A DNA stretch of 43,417 nt from a virus. Each line of letters opens with the position of its first letter. The first letter of the stretch is position 1. The notes beneath the pieces were generated by a model. That model saw only the letters and a list, made by a program, of their open reading frames with translations, ran no database searches and was not told where the DNA came from. This document shows, one piece after another, positions 24,209 through 30,292 of the stretch. Made by a program: the position numbers and the translations under genes. The DNA lies in IMG/VR virus record IMGVR_UViG_3300030450_002935, positions 1-43,417 of that record; one strand, given 5' to 3'.

Positions 24209-24555
24209 TTTTCCTCTGCAAGTTTGGTCAACGCATCTCCTGCAGGCTGATTTGTAAGGATTACTACTGCTGCAGCGATAGCAGCCATAGTTGCTGGTTG
24301 ATCCTCACTTATTAACAGGCTTACGCCATTTTCAGCGTGAAAACCTTCAACCCCATCTTCAAAACAGTGAAGAATGGAATTGAAATCATGAGGACGTGTC
24401 GCAATAGCAAAGCCAACAGCATTGTCTTTTTTGCGACTGCAGATTATTGGGTGATAAGGCTCAGGGTCTATCTCTGCCCAATCAAAAATAGCCATTACAT
24501 GTTCAGCGAACATTAGAGCGTTGGGGCCAAGTTGTGAAGAATCAGATTCCATCAT
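24205..24555 (-). CDS. Hypothetical protein, 116 residues
   Basis: The start overlaps the upstream stop (TAATG). Its body suggests an alpha-beta fold: NALMFAEHVMAIFDWAEIDPEPYHPIICSRKK, GFAIATRPHDFNSILHCFED, then an Ala-rich helix ATMAAIAAAVVILTNQPAGD. It is acidic overall. I recognise no family. It belongs to the early coupled cluster of four small genes ending at the terminator at 23.47 kb. Confidence 0.65.
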   Translation of the reverse strand: MMESDSSQLGPNALMFAEHVMAIFDWAEIDPEPYHPIICSRKKDNAVGFAIATRPHDFNSILHCFEDGVEGFHAENGVSLLISEDQPATMAAIAAAVVILTNQPAGDALTKLAEEK

Positions 24556-24824
24556 TATTCAGCTCCGAGAGAAAAGGACTTAAGCAATGCCAAGTTCTCC
24601 TTTAACCATTTAAAACCTTTTTTTATATCTTTGCTAAGGGCCATAGTCTCATTGACATGACGCTCGCAGCGATATAAAAAATCTTGTTTGTATTGGTCAG
24701 CAGAAATGAGTTTTGCCGCCTTGGTATTAGCTGCCAGTTCTTCCTTGAGAAGCCTGACCTCTGTCTTGGTTTCCATAAGCGCCGCGAATAAATCCGCACG
24801 CTTTGAAGTTGGTTTTAATTCCAT
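24555..24824 (-). CDS. Hypothetical coiled-coil protein, 89 residues
   Basis: Almost entirely helical, with a heptad-like region KRADLFAALMETKTEVRLLKEELAANTKAAKL and a second helix with FLYRCERHVNETMALSKDIKKGFKWL. The first gene after a hairpin cassette, it has ACCACGACCA 12 bases before its ATG and no Shine-Dalgarno. It is coupled to the next gene by a one-base overlap. The function is unknown. Confidence 0.65.
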   Translation of the reverse strand: MELKPTSKRADLFAALMETKTEVRLLKEELAANTKAAKLISADQYKQDFLYRCERHVNETMALSKDIKKGFKWLKENLALLKSFSLGAE

Positions 24825-24900
24825 TGGGAAATTGTGTGGTCGTGGTTTGATGTCTTAAGAAGACATCAGGGAGCCCCGAAGGGCTCCGTGATGGCATCAA
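24825..24900 (-). promoter_or_regulatory. Intergenic hairpin cassette A
   Basis: Reading the minus strand after the clamp-like gene: CATCA-C-GGAGCCC-TTCG then the complementary GGGCTCC-C-TGATG (hairpin 1). This is followed by hairpin 2 with perfect 9-base arms TGATGTCTT/AAGACATCA separated by CTT, then AACCACGACCA, 12 bases, and ATG 24824. It is one of four full copies of the same module between early genes. Confidence 0.75.
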
Positions 24901-25563
24901 TCAACGAATTAGAACTGGCATCAATAGATATTCCAGTTCTAAATTTTCTAACCGTTTAACATTGCAAGTCGCTGTAAATACAACCGGAGTAGAGCAAGTA
25001 TTAAAGGCCATTTTTATTGGTCCTTTTGAACATTTTTCTACTGATTTGCAGAATTCTCCAATGTATTTAGGGTTAAAAGCTATTGGTTTGCCAGGGTTAT
25101 TAGTGAAAGAATCTGGTATCAAACTAACAATGTCAGGGTAAGTCCCTTTAAAATCAATTGATTGAAATTTTCTTTCTAGTAACTCGTTAGAGTTACCTTT
25201 ACCCCCGATAAAATCCAATGATTTATCAAGATTGATAATGACATCTTTGGCAAGTCTCACTTGCTTTTTTAATAGCCTTGCGTCTATCTTCAAACCTTCC
25301 GAGCTATTGACCTTGTAAAAGTCATTAGCTGGTTTGAAATTTGAAGGAATAACAAACCTAAAAAGCCTATGCCCATCAGTTGACTGAATTTCAATACCTT
25401 TGCTTGACTTAGTTACATAGACACAGTTAAGCAAAAGCTTTGCAGCGTCAGTACTGGCGAATTGGGCCGCAAGATGAAGGATTGAAGCAGGCAAGCAGGC
25501 ATTAATACCTGAGAGTTTCCCTGAGGCTTGGTAAATTGCCTCGGGTTTAGATGTGGTAGTCAA
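24901..25563 (-). CDS. Truncated DNA polymerase III beta sliding clamp-like protein
   Basis: Encodes 220 residues from a TTG start (AAGG upstream, no ATG in frame). Residues about 20-150 resemble DnaN domain 2: LPASILHLAAQFAS, then LLLNCVYVTKSSKGIEIQSTDGHRLF with the TDGHRL signature (62-67; E. coli T172-L177), and FKGTYPDIVSLIP (138-150; E. coli VDGRFPDYRRVLP). Only about 10 residues later comes IAFNPKYIGEF (161-171; E. coli IGFNVSYVLDV) and the end YLLMPVLIR (E. coli YVVMPMRL). Domain 1 and the first half of domain 3 are therefore absent (E. coli: 366 residues). The pieces retained form the cleft that binds client peptides of Pol III, Pol IV and MutS. The phage lacks a DNA polymerase, so this protein may recruit, tether or titrate host replication factors. 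It stands alone between two hairpin cassettes. The homology is judged by eye. Confidence 0.72.
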   Translation of the reverse strand: MTTTSKPEAIYQASGKLSGINACLPASILHLAAQFASTDAAKLLLNCVYVTKSSKGIEIQSTDGHRLFRFVIPSNFKPANDFYKVNSSEGLKIDARLLKKQVRLAKDVIINLDKSLDFIGGKGNSNELLERKFQSIDFKGTYPDIVSLIPDSFTNNPGKPIAFNPKYIGEFCKSVEKCSKGPIKMAFNTCSTPVVFTATCNVKRLENLELEYLLMPVLIR

Positions 25564-25640
25564 ATTAAATACCTTGGTCGTGGTTAGGATGCCTCTATTA
25601 AGAGAACATCAGGGAGCCCCGAAGAGCTCCGTGATGTCAT
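25564..25640 (-). promoter_or_regulatory. Intergenic hairpin cassette B
   Basis: Minus strand after ardA-like gene: CATCAC-GGAGCTC-TTCG-GGGCTCC (hairpin 1 with a U-G wobble). Hairpin 2 is GATGTTCTCT-TAAT-AGAGGCATC, with CTCT/AGAG and GATG/CATC pairs, then AACCACGACCA and 11 bases to TTG 25563. The arm sequences differ from cassette A but pairing is kept. Confidence 0.75.
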
Positions 25641-26219
25641 CTATTCAAAGACTGCATAGCCTTGATCTGGTATAAATTCAGCGGACCAACTATTGCAGTG
25701 AAACTCGCCATTCCAAACGCTTTCCCAGTCGATATAAGACCATAAAGGCCCTTTCTCTTCTTCACGGGTCATGCTTTCATACCATTCCTCTGCAAAGTCA
25801 GCGGCTTTATCCCAAATACCGTGATATTTGTCTCGAAATTGTTCTTCAGTTGGCGGTTCTTTCTCTGACCAATGATGCTCACAAAAATATTTATAAGCCA
25901 TTAAGTCAGAGTCACTAAAACCTTTTGCTGTTTGGACATAATCAACTAAATCTTGAAGATTTGGCCATTCAGTACCAACTAAACAACTACCAGACAAACC
26001 CTCGTAGTCATGCATTGCCCATTCTTCAGCGCCTAAGGCTGGAGAATGTTCGATGATGTGGTCTATGCATTCTTCAATGTCCTCGACACTTTCGCATAGT
26101 TCTAGGTTCACCCAGGAGCCATGCAAGATGCCTTCGTTATATGCACTAAGACAGGCAAAGTAAGCGTTAAACCTTTCACCGTGTCCTAATGCTGCTGGTC
26201 TAGCTTTTACAGTAGACAT
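25641..26219 (-). CDS. ardA: ArdA-like antirestriction protein
   Basis: Encodes 192 residues, very acidic. It shows ArdA hallmarks: FNAYFACLSAYNEGILHGSWVNLE near the N-terminus, HSPALGAEEWAMHDYEGLSG (the conserved AEEWxIHDYEG box), LAxFAEEW-type helix ADFAEEWYESM and WSYIDWESVWNGEF (YIDYE-like) near the C-terminus. ArdA dimers mimic B-form DNA and block type I restriction-modification enzymes. Placement in the first-transcribed minus-strand genes fits protection of incoming DNA. The start ATG has AAAGG and an ACCACGACCA motif 11 bases upstream. Confidence 0.9.
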   Translation of the reverse strand: MSTVKARPAALGHGERFNAYFACLSAYNEGILHGSWVNLELCESVEDIEECIDHIIEHSPALGAEEWAMHDYEGLSGSCLVGTEWPNLQDLVDYVQTAKGFSDSDLMAYKYFCEHHWSEKEPPTEEQFRDKYHGIWDKAADFAEEWYESMTREEEKGPLWSYIDWESVWNGEFHCNSWSAEFIPDQGYAVFE

Positions 26220-26290
26220 AGTTAATCCTTTGGTCGTGGTTAATGCTGAGAAGAACCCAGCAGGGAACCCCTAAGGGCTCCGTGATGGGA
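26220..26290 (-). promoter_or_regulatory. Intergenic hairpin cassette C
   Basis: Minus strand: CATCAC-GGAGCCC-TTAG-GGGTTCC (hairpin 1, G-U wobble). Hairpin 2 has TGCTG and CAGCA arms, then TTAACCACGACCA and 11 bases to the ATG of the ArdA-like gene. The order of elements is the same as in the other cassettes. Confidence 0.75.
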
Positions 26291-26578
26291 TCAATACAAA
26301 CGAAAATTAATTAATTCGGGGACTGCGTCTAATACTTCATCCTCAGTTGTGTAAACCAAATCTTCAAAGCAGTAGAAACAATCCTCAAACCTGTCCCCGT
26401 AGGGATCGACAAGGAAAAAACATTCCTCGCCCTCTTCGTTCTTGGTTTCTTCAATCGTGAAACCTGTTGCGACTTCTAAGAAATACGCATACTTCTTTCT
26501 TCTCTCTTCTTTACTTAGAGGCATTAGCTGCTTGAAGTAATGCCAGAAAAGAGCTCGCAAACGCTCATAAGTAAGCAT
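26291..26578 (-). CDS. Small acidic hypothetical protein
   Basis: Encodes 95 residues. A basic helical N-terminus (YERLRALFWHYFKQLMPLSKEERRKKYAYFLE) is followed by a very acidic, Cys/Phe-rich C-terminal half (YGDRFEDCFYCFEDLVYTTEDEVLDAVPE). There is no Shine-Dalgarno; ACCACGACCA lies 11 bases before ATG. It neighbours ArdA and shares the acidic character of DNA-mimic counter-defence proteins. That role is speculative. Confidence 0.65.
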   Translation of the reverse strand: MLTYERLRALFWHYFKQLMPLSKEERRKKYAYFLEVATGFTIEETKNEEGEECFFLVDPYGDRFEDCFYCFEDLVYTTEDEVLDAVPELINFRLY

Positions 26579-26647
26579 TGGTTTTTGTTTGGTCGTGGTG
26601 TGTGCTGGTGAACCCAGCAGGGAGACCCGAAGGCCTCCGTGATGGAA
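26579..26647 (-). promoter_or_regulatory. Intergenic hairpin cassette D
   Basis: Minus strand: CATCAC-GGAGGCC-TTCG-GGTCTCC (hairpin 1), then hairpin 2 with TGCTGG/CCAGCA arms around GTTCA, CACACCACGACCA and 11 bases to ATG 26578. Arms in hairpin 2 are changed on both sides relative to cassettes A and B while pairing is preserved. Confidence 0.75.
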
Positions 26648-26920
26648 TCAAACCATTGAAGGAGCTTTCTTTAGCCCGTGTTTTCGCGCTAATTCAGCTA
26701 TTGAAGGAACTTTCTTTAGGCCTTCGTTGTATTCGATGATTGGCTCTTGGTCCTCTTCATCCATCTCAAGACAGTTGATTGCATCCTGTGCAAACTGTTC
26801 AAGACTTTCTTCTCTATCAACGTGAATCTCTAGGTCACTTAACAGCCCTTCTGGGTCGTCTTTGTAAGCCTCGAAGATTATCCTCAATAGGAATGATGAA
26901 GGAACTCGTTTGACTGTCAT
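26648..26920 (-). CDS. Small acidic protein with C-terminal direct repeat
   Basis: Encodes 90 residues, the first gene of the minus arm. An acidic middle (DLEIHVDREESLEQFAQDAINCLEMDEEDQEPI) is followed by two copies of a short basic repeat: GLKKVPSIAELARKH and GLKKAPSMV. The underlying DNA is also repeated. There is no Shine-Dalgarno; ACCACGACCA lies 13 bases before the ATG. As the first minus-strand gene entering transcription it may act on host RNA polymerase or defence, but no family is recognised. Confidence 0.65.
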   Translation of the reverse strand: MTVKRVPSSFLLRIIFEAYKDDPEGLLSDLEIHVDREESLEQFAQDAINCLEMDEEDQEPIIEYNEGLKKVPSIAELARKHGLKKAPSMV

Positions 26921-27469
26921 GTGCTTGATAGTGTGGTCGTGGTTAGCTCAGGTTTAACCTGAACTGCTCCCATTCTACTGGATAATTACGCCCCTGTATC
27001 ATTCTTATTGAAATTCCTTACACTTGGCGGCTCCCTCACTCTCTTTACACTTAAGGAAAGACAATCAAATAAATACCTGTAAATCAACCTAGCCGAATAA
27101 GTTATTCGGAATAAAGCCAGTTATAGCCTACCCCTGGACCCTTTTGATTCCTTTTTTTCTCAGTTTCTTCTATATATTTATTTTTTGAAGGGGTACGGGG
27201 GGACCGCCCTTCCTCAACGTAATAATTACCTACTTAATCGCGAGACCAAAAATGGGATATAAGAAAAGGAAGGAGAAATATATCGAGGTAACGGAAAAAA
27301 GATGTGGGGAGATGTGTGGAATGTTGTTAAAACCCCTGCCGTCTGTTTTTAATGTTTTTCAGAAAGAATGTCAATGTTCAAGGTTAACAAAAGGAAACAA
27401 AAGGTGTTAGGGAACGAGGAGAATACTGAGGGGGTGTAGTGTAAAAGTTCCACGACCAGAGGAAAGGGT
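26921..27469. promoter_or_regulatory. Divergent control region, possible origin
   Basis: About 550 non-coding bases separating the two arms. Minus side: ACCACGACCA (26934-26943), the dyad TCAGGTT/AACCTGA (about 26947-26964) and TAC GCCCCT GTA (26987-26998). The centre has a perfect dyad CCGAATAA-G-TTATTCGG (27093-27109), a pyrimidine tract with an AT-rich ATATATTTATTTTTT (about 27140-27190), and a G-run GGGGTACGGGGGG. Plus side: very purine-rich, almost C-poor sequence leading into CCACGACCA (27450-27458), 11 bases before the first plus-strand gene. Early host-polymerase promoters and a replication origin would be expected here, but I cannot identify them with certainty. Confidence 0.55.
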
Positions 27470-27712
27470 ATGGGTAAGGAGACTTATGAGATGAAGGAAA
27501 TGAAGGAGAAGGTAGGAAAGAGGAGGGATCCGAGTGGAGGGAAGTTAGCGAGAGATTTTACGAAGGAAGAGAGGGTGAGATATGGGGAGCAGATGAGGAT
27601 GTATAGGAGTCGATATGGATTAACGGATGGATTCAGGTTAGATAAGAAGGGGTTTGATGAGTATTTGAAGAAAAGGAGAGAGATGGATGAGAAAGGTAGG
27701 GGATGTAGATAA
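27470..27712 (+). CDS. Small charged early protein with C-poor coding strand
   Basis: Encodes 80 residues: KETYEMKEMKEKVGKRRD, FTKEERVRYGEQMRMYRSRYGL, DKKGFDEYLKKRREMDEK. It is rich in Lys, Arg, Glu and Met. A strong ribosome-binding site (GAGGAAAGG) and a CCACGACCA motif 11 bases upstream of ATG support it. The coding strand holds only 9 C in 243 bases and uses AGG, AAG and GAG almost exclusively, unlike any neighbour. It is the first gene of the plus arm, so it is probably early and may bind nucleic acid. No family is recognised. Confidence 0.6.
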   Translation: MGKETYEMKEMKEKVGKRRDPSGGKLARDFTKEERVRYGEQMRMYRSRYGLTDGFRLDKKGFDEYLKKRREMDEKGRGCR

Positions 27713-27740
27713 AATGAAGGGAGCCCTGAAGCTTGCTGCT

Positions 27741-27750
27741 TGGTCGTGGT
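27741..27750 (-). promoter_or_regulatory. Isolated ACCACGACCA motif on minus strand
   Basis: ACCACGACCA preceded by CCCCGCCG, similar to the CCCGCTG before the integrase copy. It points into the 3' end of the early plus-strand gene and no minus-strand gene starts after it. It could give an antisense transcript or be a relic of a lost cassette; a GGGAGCCCTGAAG stretch at 27719-27731 resembles half of hairpin 1. Confidence 0.4.
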
Positions 27751-27766
27751 CGGCGGGGTTAGATGG

Positions 27767-27786
27767 AACCTCCTTCGGGAGGTTTT
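27767..27786 (+). terminator. Hairpin terminator after early plus-strand gene
   Basis: AACCTCC-TTCG-GGAGGTT, a perfect 7-bp stem with a UUCG loop followed by TTG. The short T tract makes it a weak intrinsic terminator or an RNA-processing hairpin, placed between the early gene and the terminase unit. Confidence 0.6.
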
Positions 27787-27838
27787 GTCGCTATTTTTTG
27801 AAGATACGTCAGAATGAAGAAAGTTTTGGTGGGGACCA

Positions 27839-28039
27839 ATGCCTTATTTAACAAACAATCAAAGGATGGATTTAGGACTGGAGGGCGCATGTTGCGTTAA
27901 ACCAGAGACATTGGAGAAAGCAGATACAACGAATGTGTATGTAGACGAAGAAGTACAGCAAAAAATAGGAGGGCAGGCTGTTAGGCCAGTAATTGAGATA
28001 GCAGATCCAAAGAAAGAAGAGGTAGAGACTGAAGAGTGA
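27839..28039 (+). CDS. Small protein preceding terminase
   Basis: Encodes 66 residues (begins MPYLTNNQRMDLGLEGACCV, ends DPKKEEVETEE). A GGGG tract 5 bases upstream may serve as ribosome site. Its stop overlaps the GTG of the terminase gene as GTGA, so it is coupled to it. The NQRMDLGLEG start and acidic tail give no family match. Position would suit a small terminase, but the better small-terminase candidate lies at 29753-30016. A role in packaging is only contextual. Confidence 0.6.
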   Translation: MPYLTNNQRMDLGLEGACCVKPETLEKADTTNVYVDEEVQQKIGGQAVRPVIEIADPKKEEVETEE

Positions 28040-29802
28040 AGCAGATTTGGGAACCATTACCTCCACAACTGAGGGATAGCTTTCCAAATTTCACTTGTTA
28101 TTTGTTGCGAGAGTTGGGGCTTGCAGATGCTCCAACTAAGCAGCAAATATCAGTGTGCAAATGGATGCAAGAAGGACCTGATAGGAGTCTGACTGTTGCA
28201 TTCAGGGGATTAGGGAAGTCAATTCTTGCGTCTTTTTATGCTTTATGGAGATTAAGAGTAGATCCAGATGAAAAGATTCTGATTGTCTCTGCTACAGCAG
28301 TTAAATCAACAGATTTCTCTTCATTTATGTTGAGATGTATAGGAGAGATAGATATATTGCAGTGTTTAATGCCAGGAACAGATAATAGATTTTCTAATGT
28401 AGCTTTTGATGTTGGTCCTGCACAAATAGAACAAAGTCCTAGTGTTAGATCAATGGGAATTATGGGTCAAACTACAGGTCAGCGCTGTACTTGTGCAATA
28501 TTAGATGATGTAGAAACTTTGGCAAATGTTATTACTCAACTTAAACAAGAAAGAGTTGCTCATGCTGTAGAAGAAATTCAATCAATCATTAAACCTGAGG
28601 AGGGACAAACACTTCCGAGGAAGATTTTGTACCTGGGTACGCCTCATGTTGAGACCAGTATTTACCTTCGTCTTGTTAGGGAAAGGAATTACTCCGCAAG
28701 ATATTGGCCTGCGCTTTACCCCGACGAGCTTGATTGCTACGAGGGCAACCTCGATCCGACGATCGAACAAGAGGTCATCTCGAACAGCAGCCTCGTAAAA
28801 GAGCCTACGGATCCAGAAAGGTTTAGTCATGAGGACATTCTCCAAAGACAATCTTCAATGACGAAAGCCAGTTTTGAACTTCAGTTCATGCTGAATACAA
28901 GACTGGCAACTTTGGATAAATTTCCAATTCGTCTTGGTGATCTGATGGTTGTTGATTTAGATGGAACAGCTCTCCCAGAAACTTGTGTTTGGTCTAATCA
29001 ACCTGACGTGAGATTGCAAGAGTTGGTATGTGTAGGACTTGGTGCAGATCGTTATTATCATCGTCCTATTTTTCAAAATGGTTGGGTTCCTAAGACAGAA
29101 ACATGGAGATGTGTCTTAGCTATTGACCCTGCAGGCCGTGGAGCAGATGAACTGGCCTGGGCTGTTGTTGCAGAGTTGAATGGAAACCTATTTTTACTTG
29201 AATCAGGGGGGTCAACTCTTGGTTATGCAGATGAAGTTCTGCAGTTTCTCGCTAAAACAGCAAAGAAATGGGATGTGAACTATGTCGTTGCTGAATCAAA
29301 TATGGGTGACGGGATGTTTAGTGCTTTACTTAAGCCTCATCTGATACGGGAACACCCCGTCACTATTGAAGAAGTTAGACATAACACGAGAAAAGAGCAA
29401 CGATTATGCGACACACTTGGTCCTTTGATTCAACAGCATCGTCTAATTATTAATAGCCGCGTCATTAAACAAGATTATCGACTGACTGATGAAGATCCTG
29501 AACATGGATATTCAAGGTCTTTATTTTTTCAAGCGTCAAGACTGACAGCAGAGAAAGGATGTCTCAGTCATGATGACCGTTTGGATGCTTTGGCAATTGC
29601 TTGTGGTTATTTTGTTGAAGCTGCAGCACAAGATCAACAAAAAGCAACCCGATCTCGTGCTGACCAATTATTCCAAGATGAATTAGAGGCCTGGAGAGAT
29701 GAAACGATCGGGTCTATTGATGCCTTAGCAATGGGTTGGACTAAATCGAAACCTAATGGGAAGGCTTACGGGGGAGTTCAGAGGTTGCACGTGGGTTCCT
29801 AA
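28036..29802 (+). CDS. Terminase large subunit (T7 gp19-like)
   Basis: Encodes 588 residues from GTG 28036. ATPase domain: Walker A AFRGLGKS (residues about 55-62) and Walker B with catalytic acid in CAILDDVE. Nuclease domain: ALAIDPAGRGADELAW with the first metal Asp, VVAESNMGDG, and LSHDDRLDALAIA near the C-terminus. It matches T7 gp19 in length (586) and motif order. It cuts and translocates concatemeric DNA into the procapsid through the portal. The last 50 bases overlap the convergent small-terminase-like gene. Confidence 0.95.
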   Translation: MKQIWEPLPPQLRDSFPNFTCYLLRELGLADAPTKQQISVCKWMQEGPDRSLTVAFRGLGKSILASFYALWRLRVDPDEKILIVSATAVKSTDFSSFMLRCIGEIDILQCLMPGTDNRFSNVAFDVGPAQIEQSPSVRSMGIMGQTTGQRCTCAILDDVETLANVITQLKQERVAHAVEEIQSIIKPEEGQTLPRKILYLGTPHVETSIYLRLVRERNYSARYWPALYPDELDCYEGNLDPTIEQEVISNSSLVKEPTDPERFSHEDILQRQSSMTKASFELQFMLNTRLATLDKFPIRLGDLMVVDLDGTALPETCVWSNQPDVRLQELVCVGLGADRYYHRPIFQNGWVPKTETWRCVLAIDPAGRGADELAWAVVAELNGNLFLLESGGSTLGYADEVLQFLAKTAKKWDVNYVVAESNMGDGMFSALLKPHLIREHPVTIEEVRHNTRKEQRLCDTLGPLIQQHRLIINSRVIKQDYRLTDEDPEHGYSRSLFFQASRLTAEKGCLSHDDRLDALAIACGYFVEAAAQDQQKATRSRADQLFQDELEAWRDETIGSIDALAMGWTKSKPNGKAYGGVQRLHVGS

Positions 29803-30016
29803 AAGGGACCACTTTTTCTTCCATGCTGGAGAAATCCAACTTTTTCGCAAGCTTGCTTAATGAGCTGTTGCCTGTTGCTACAGCAGTCACATTGTTCTGC
29901 TTAAGTAACATTAATGCCTCAGCACGAGCCTTGCGGTCACCGTTTCTTAGGTCATCTAAAACTTGATCAATGACTTCAGCGTGCATCTCTGCAAGCTTAG
30001 AATTTAGATCTTCCAT
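29753..30016 (-). CDS. Terminase small subunit-like protein (T7 gp18-like), antisense
   Basis: Encodes 87 residues. The pattern LAEMHAEVIDQVLDDLRNGDRKARAEALMLLKQNNVTAV, then LSKLAKKLDFSS and a basic Pro-rich tail, matches short small-terminase proteins of T7-like marine phages (helix, LLKxNNIT, then L..KLxF). It would recognise DNA and regulate the large subunit. It lies on the minus strand, tail-to-tail with terminase large, overlapping it by 50 bases, with its own upstream TAC-N6-GCA element. The family call is by eye. Confidence 0.65.
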   Translation of the reverse strand: MEDLNSKLAEMHAEVIDQVLDDLRNGDRKARAEALMLLKQNNVTAVATGNSSLSKLAKKLDFSSMEEKVVPFRNPRATSELPRKPSH

Positions 30017-30019
30017 GTC

Positions 30020-30031
30020 TGCATGGTCGTA
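30020..30031 (-). promoter_or_regulatory. TAC-N6-GCA element before small terminase-like gene
   Basis: On the minus strand TAC GACCAT GCA, starting 15 bases before the ATG at 30016. The match combines the TAC-N6-GYA pattern with the ACGACCA core of the other motif, so the two families may be related. Confidence 0.4.
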
Positions 30032-30086
30032 GAATAACTACCCCACTTTGGCTTATTAGCGCGATAATCGGTAGGCTTGTAAGGTC

Positions 30087-30098
30087 TACATCCCCGAA
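30087..30098 (+). promoter_or_regulatory. TAC-N6-GAA element before virion gene block
   Basis: TAC ATCCCC GAA, two bases before the GTG start of the next gene. It shares CTACATCCCCG with the element before the fibre-like gene at 8513. It sits in the short divergent gap between the small-terminase-like gene and the plus-strand virion block. Confidence 0.4.
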
Positions 30099-30100
30099 GA

Positions 30101-30292
30101 GTGGTTTATTTTCCCTCTATAGATGAGAGATTTGTTTCTGCTTTGGCAGAACAATTTCCTGATAAATCTCCTGATTTAACCCAGGAGGAGAAGGAAGTTT
30201 GGTTTAAAGCTGGTCAAGCTTCAGTGGTGCGCTGGCTTCGTATTAAGTACGAAGAACAGCAAGATGATGTTTTGTCTTTGGAGGTTCCCTGA
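30101..30292 (+). CDS. Small hypothetical protein
   Basis: Encodes 63 residues from GTG 30101 (PSIDERFVSALAEQFPDKSP ... FKAGQASVVRWLRIKYEEQQDD). It is a helical, acidic protein. Its stop overlaps the next start (TGATG). It is the first gene of the cluster leading to the portal; in T7 this interval carries genes 6.5-7. No family is recognised. Confidence 0.6.
   Translation: MVYFPSIDERFVSALAEQFPDKSPDLTQEEKEVWFKAGQASVVRWLRIKYEEQQDDVLSLEVP

Noticed and set aside
24825-26647. CRISPR-like repeats
   Set aside because: The repeats are intergenic structured cassettes separated by whole genes, with no spacer-sized regular spacing and no cas genes.
29753-30016. The small-terminase-like frame as a spurious antisense frame
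   Set aside because: Most of it lies outside the large-terminase gene, it has protein-like helices with the LLKxNN pattern and its own upstream element, so I kept it as a gene.
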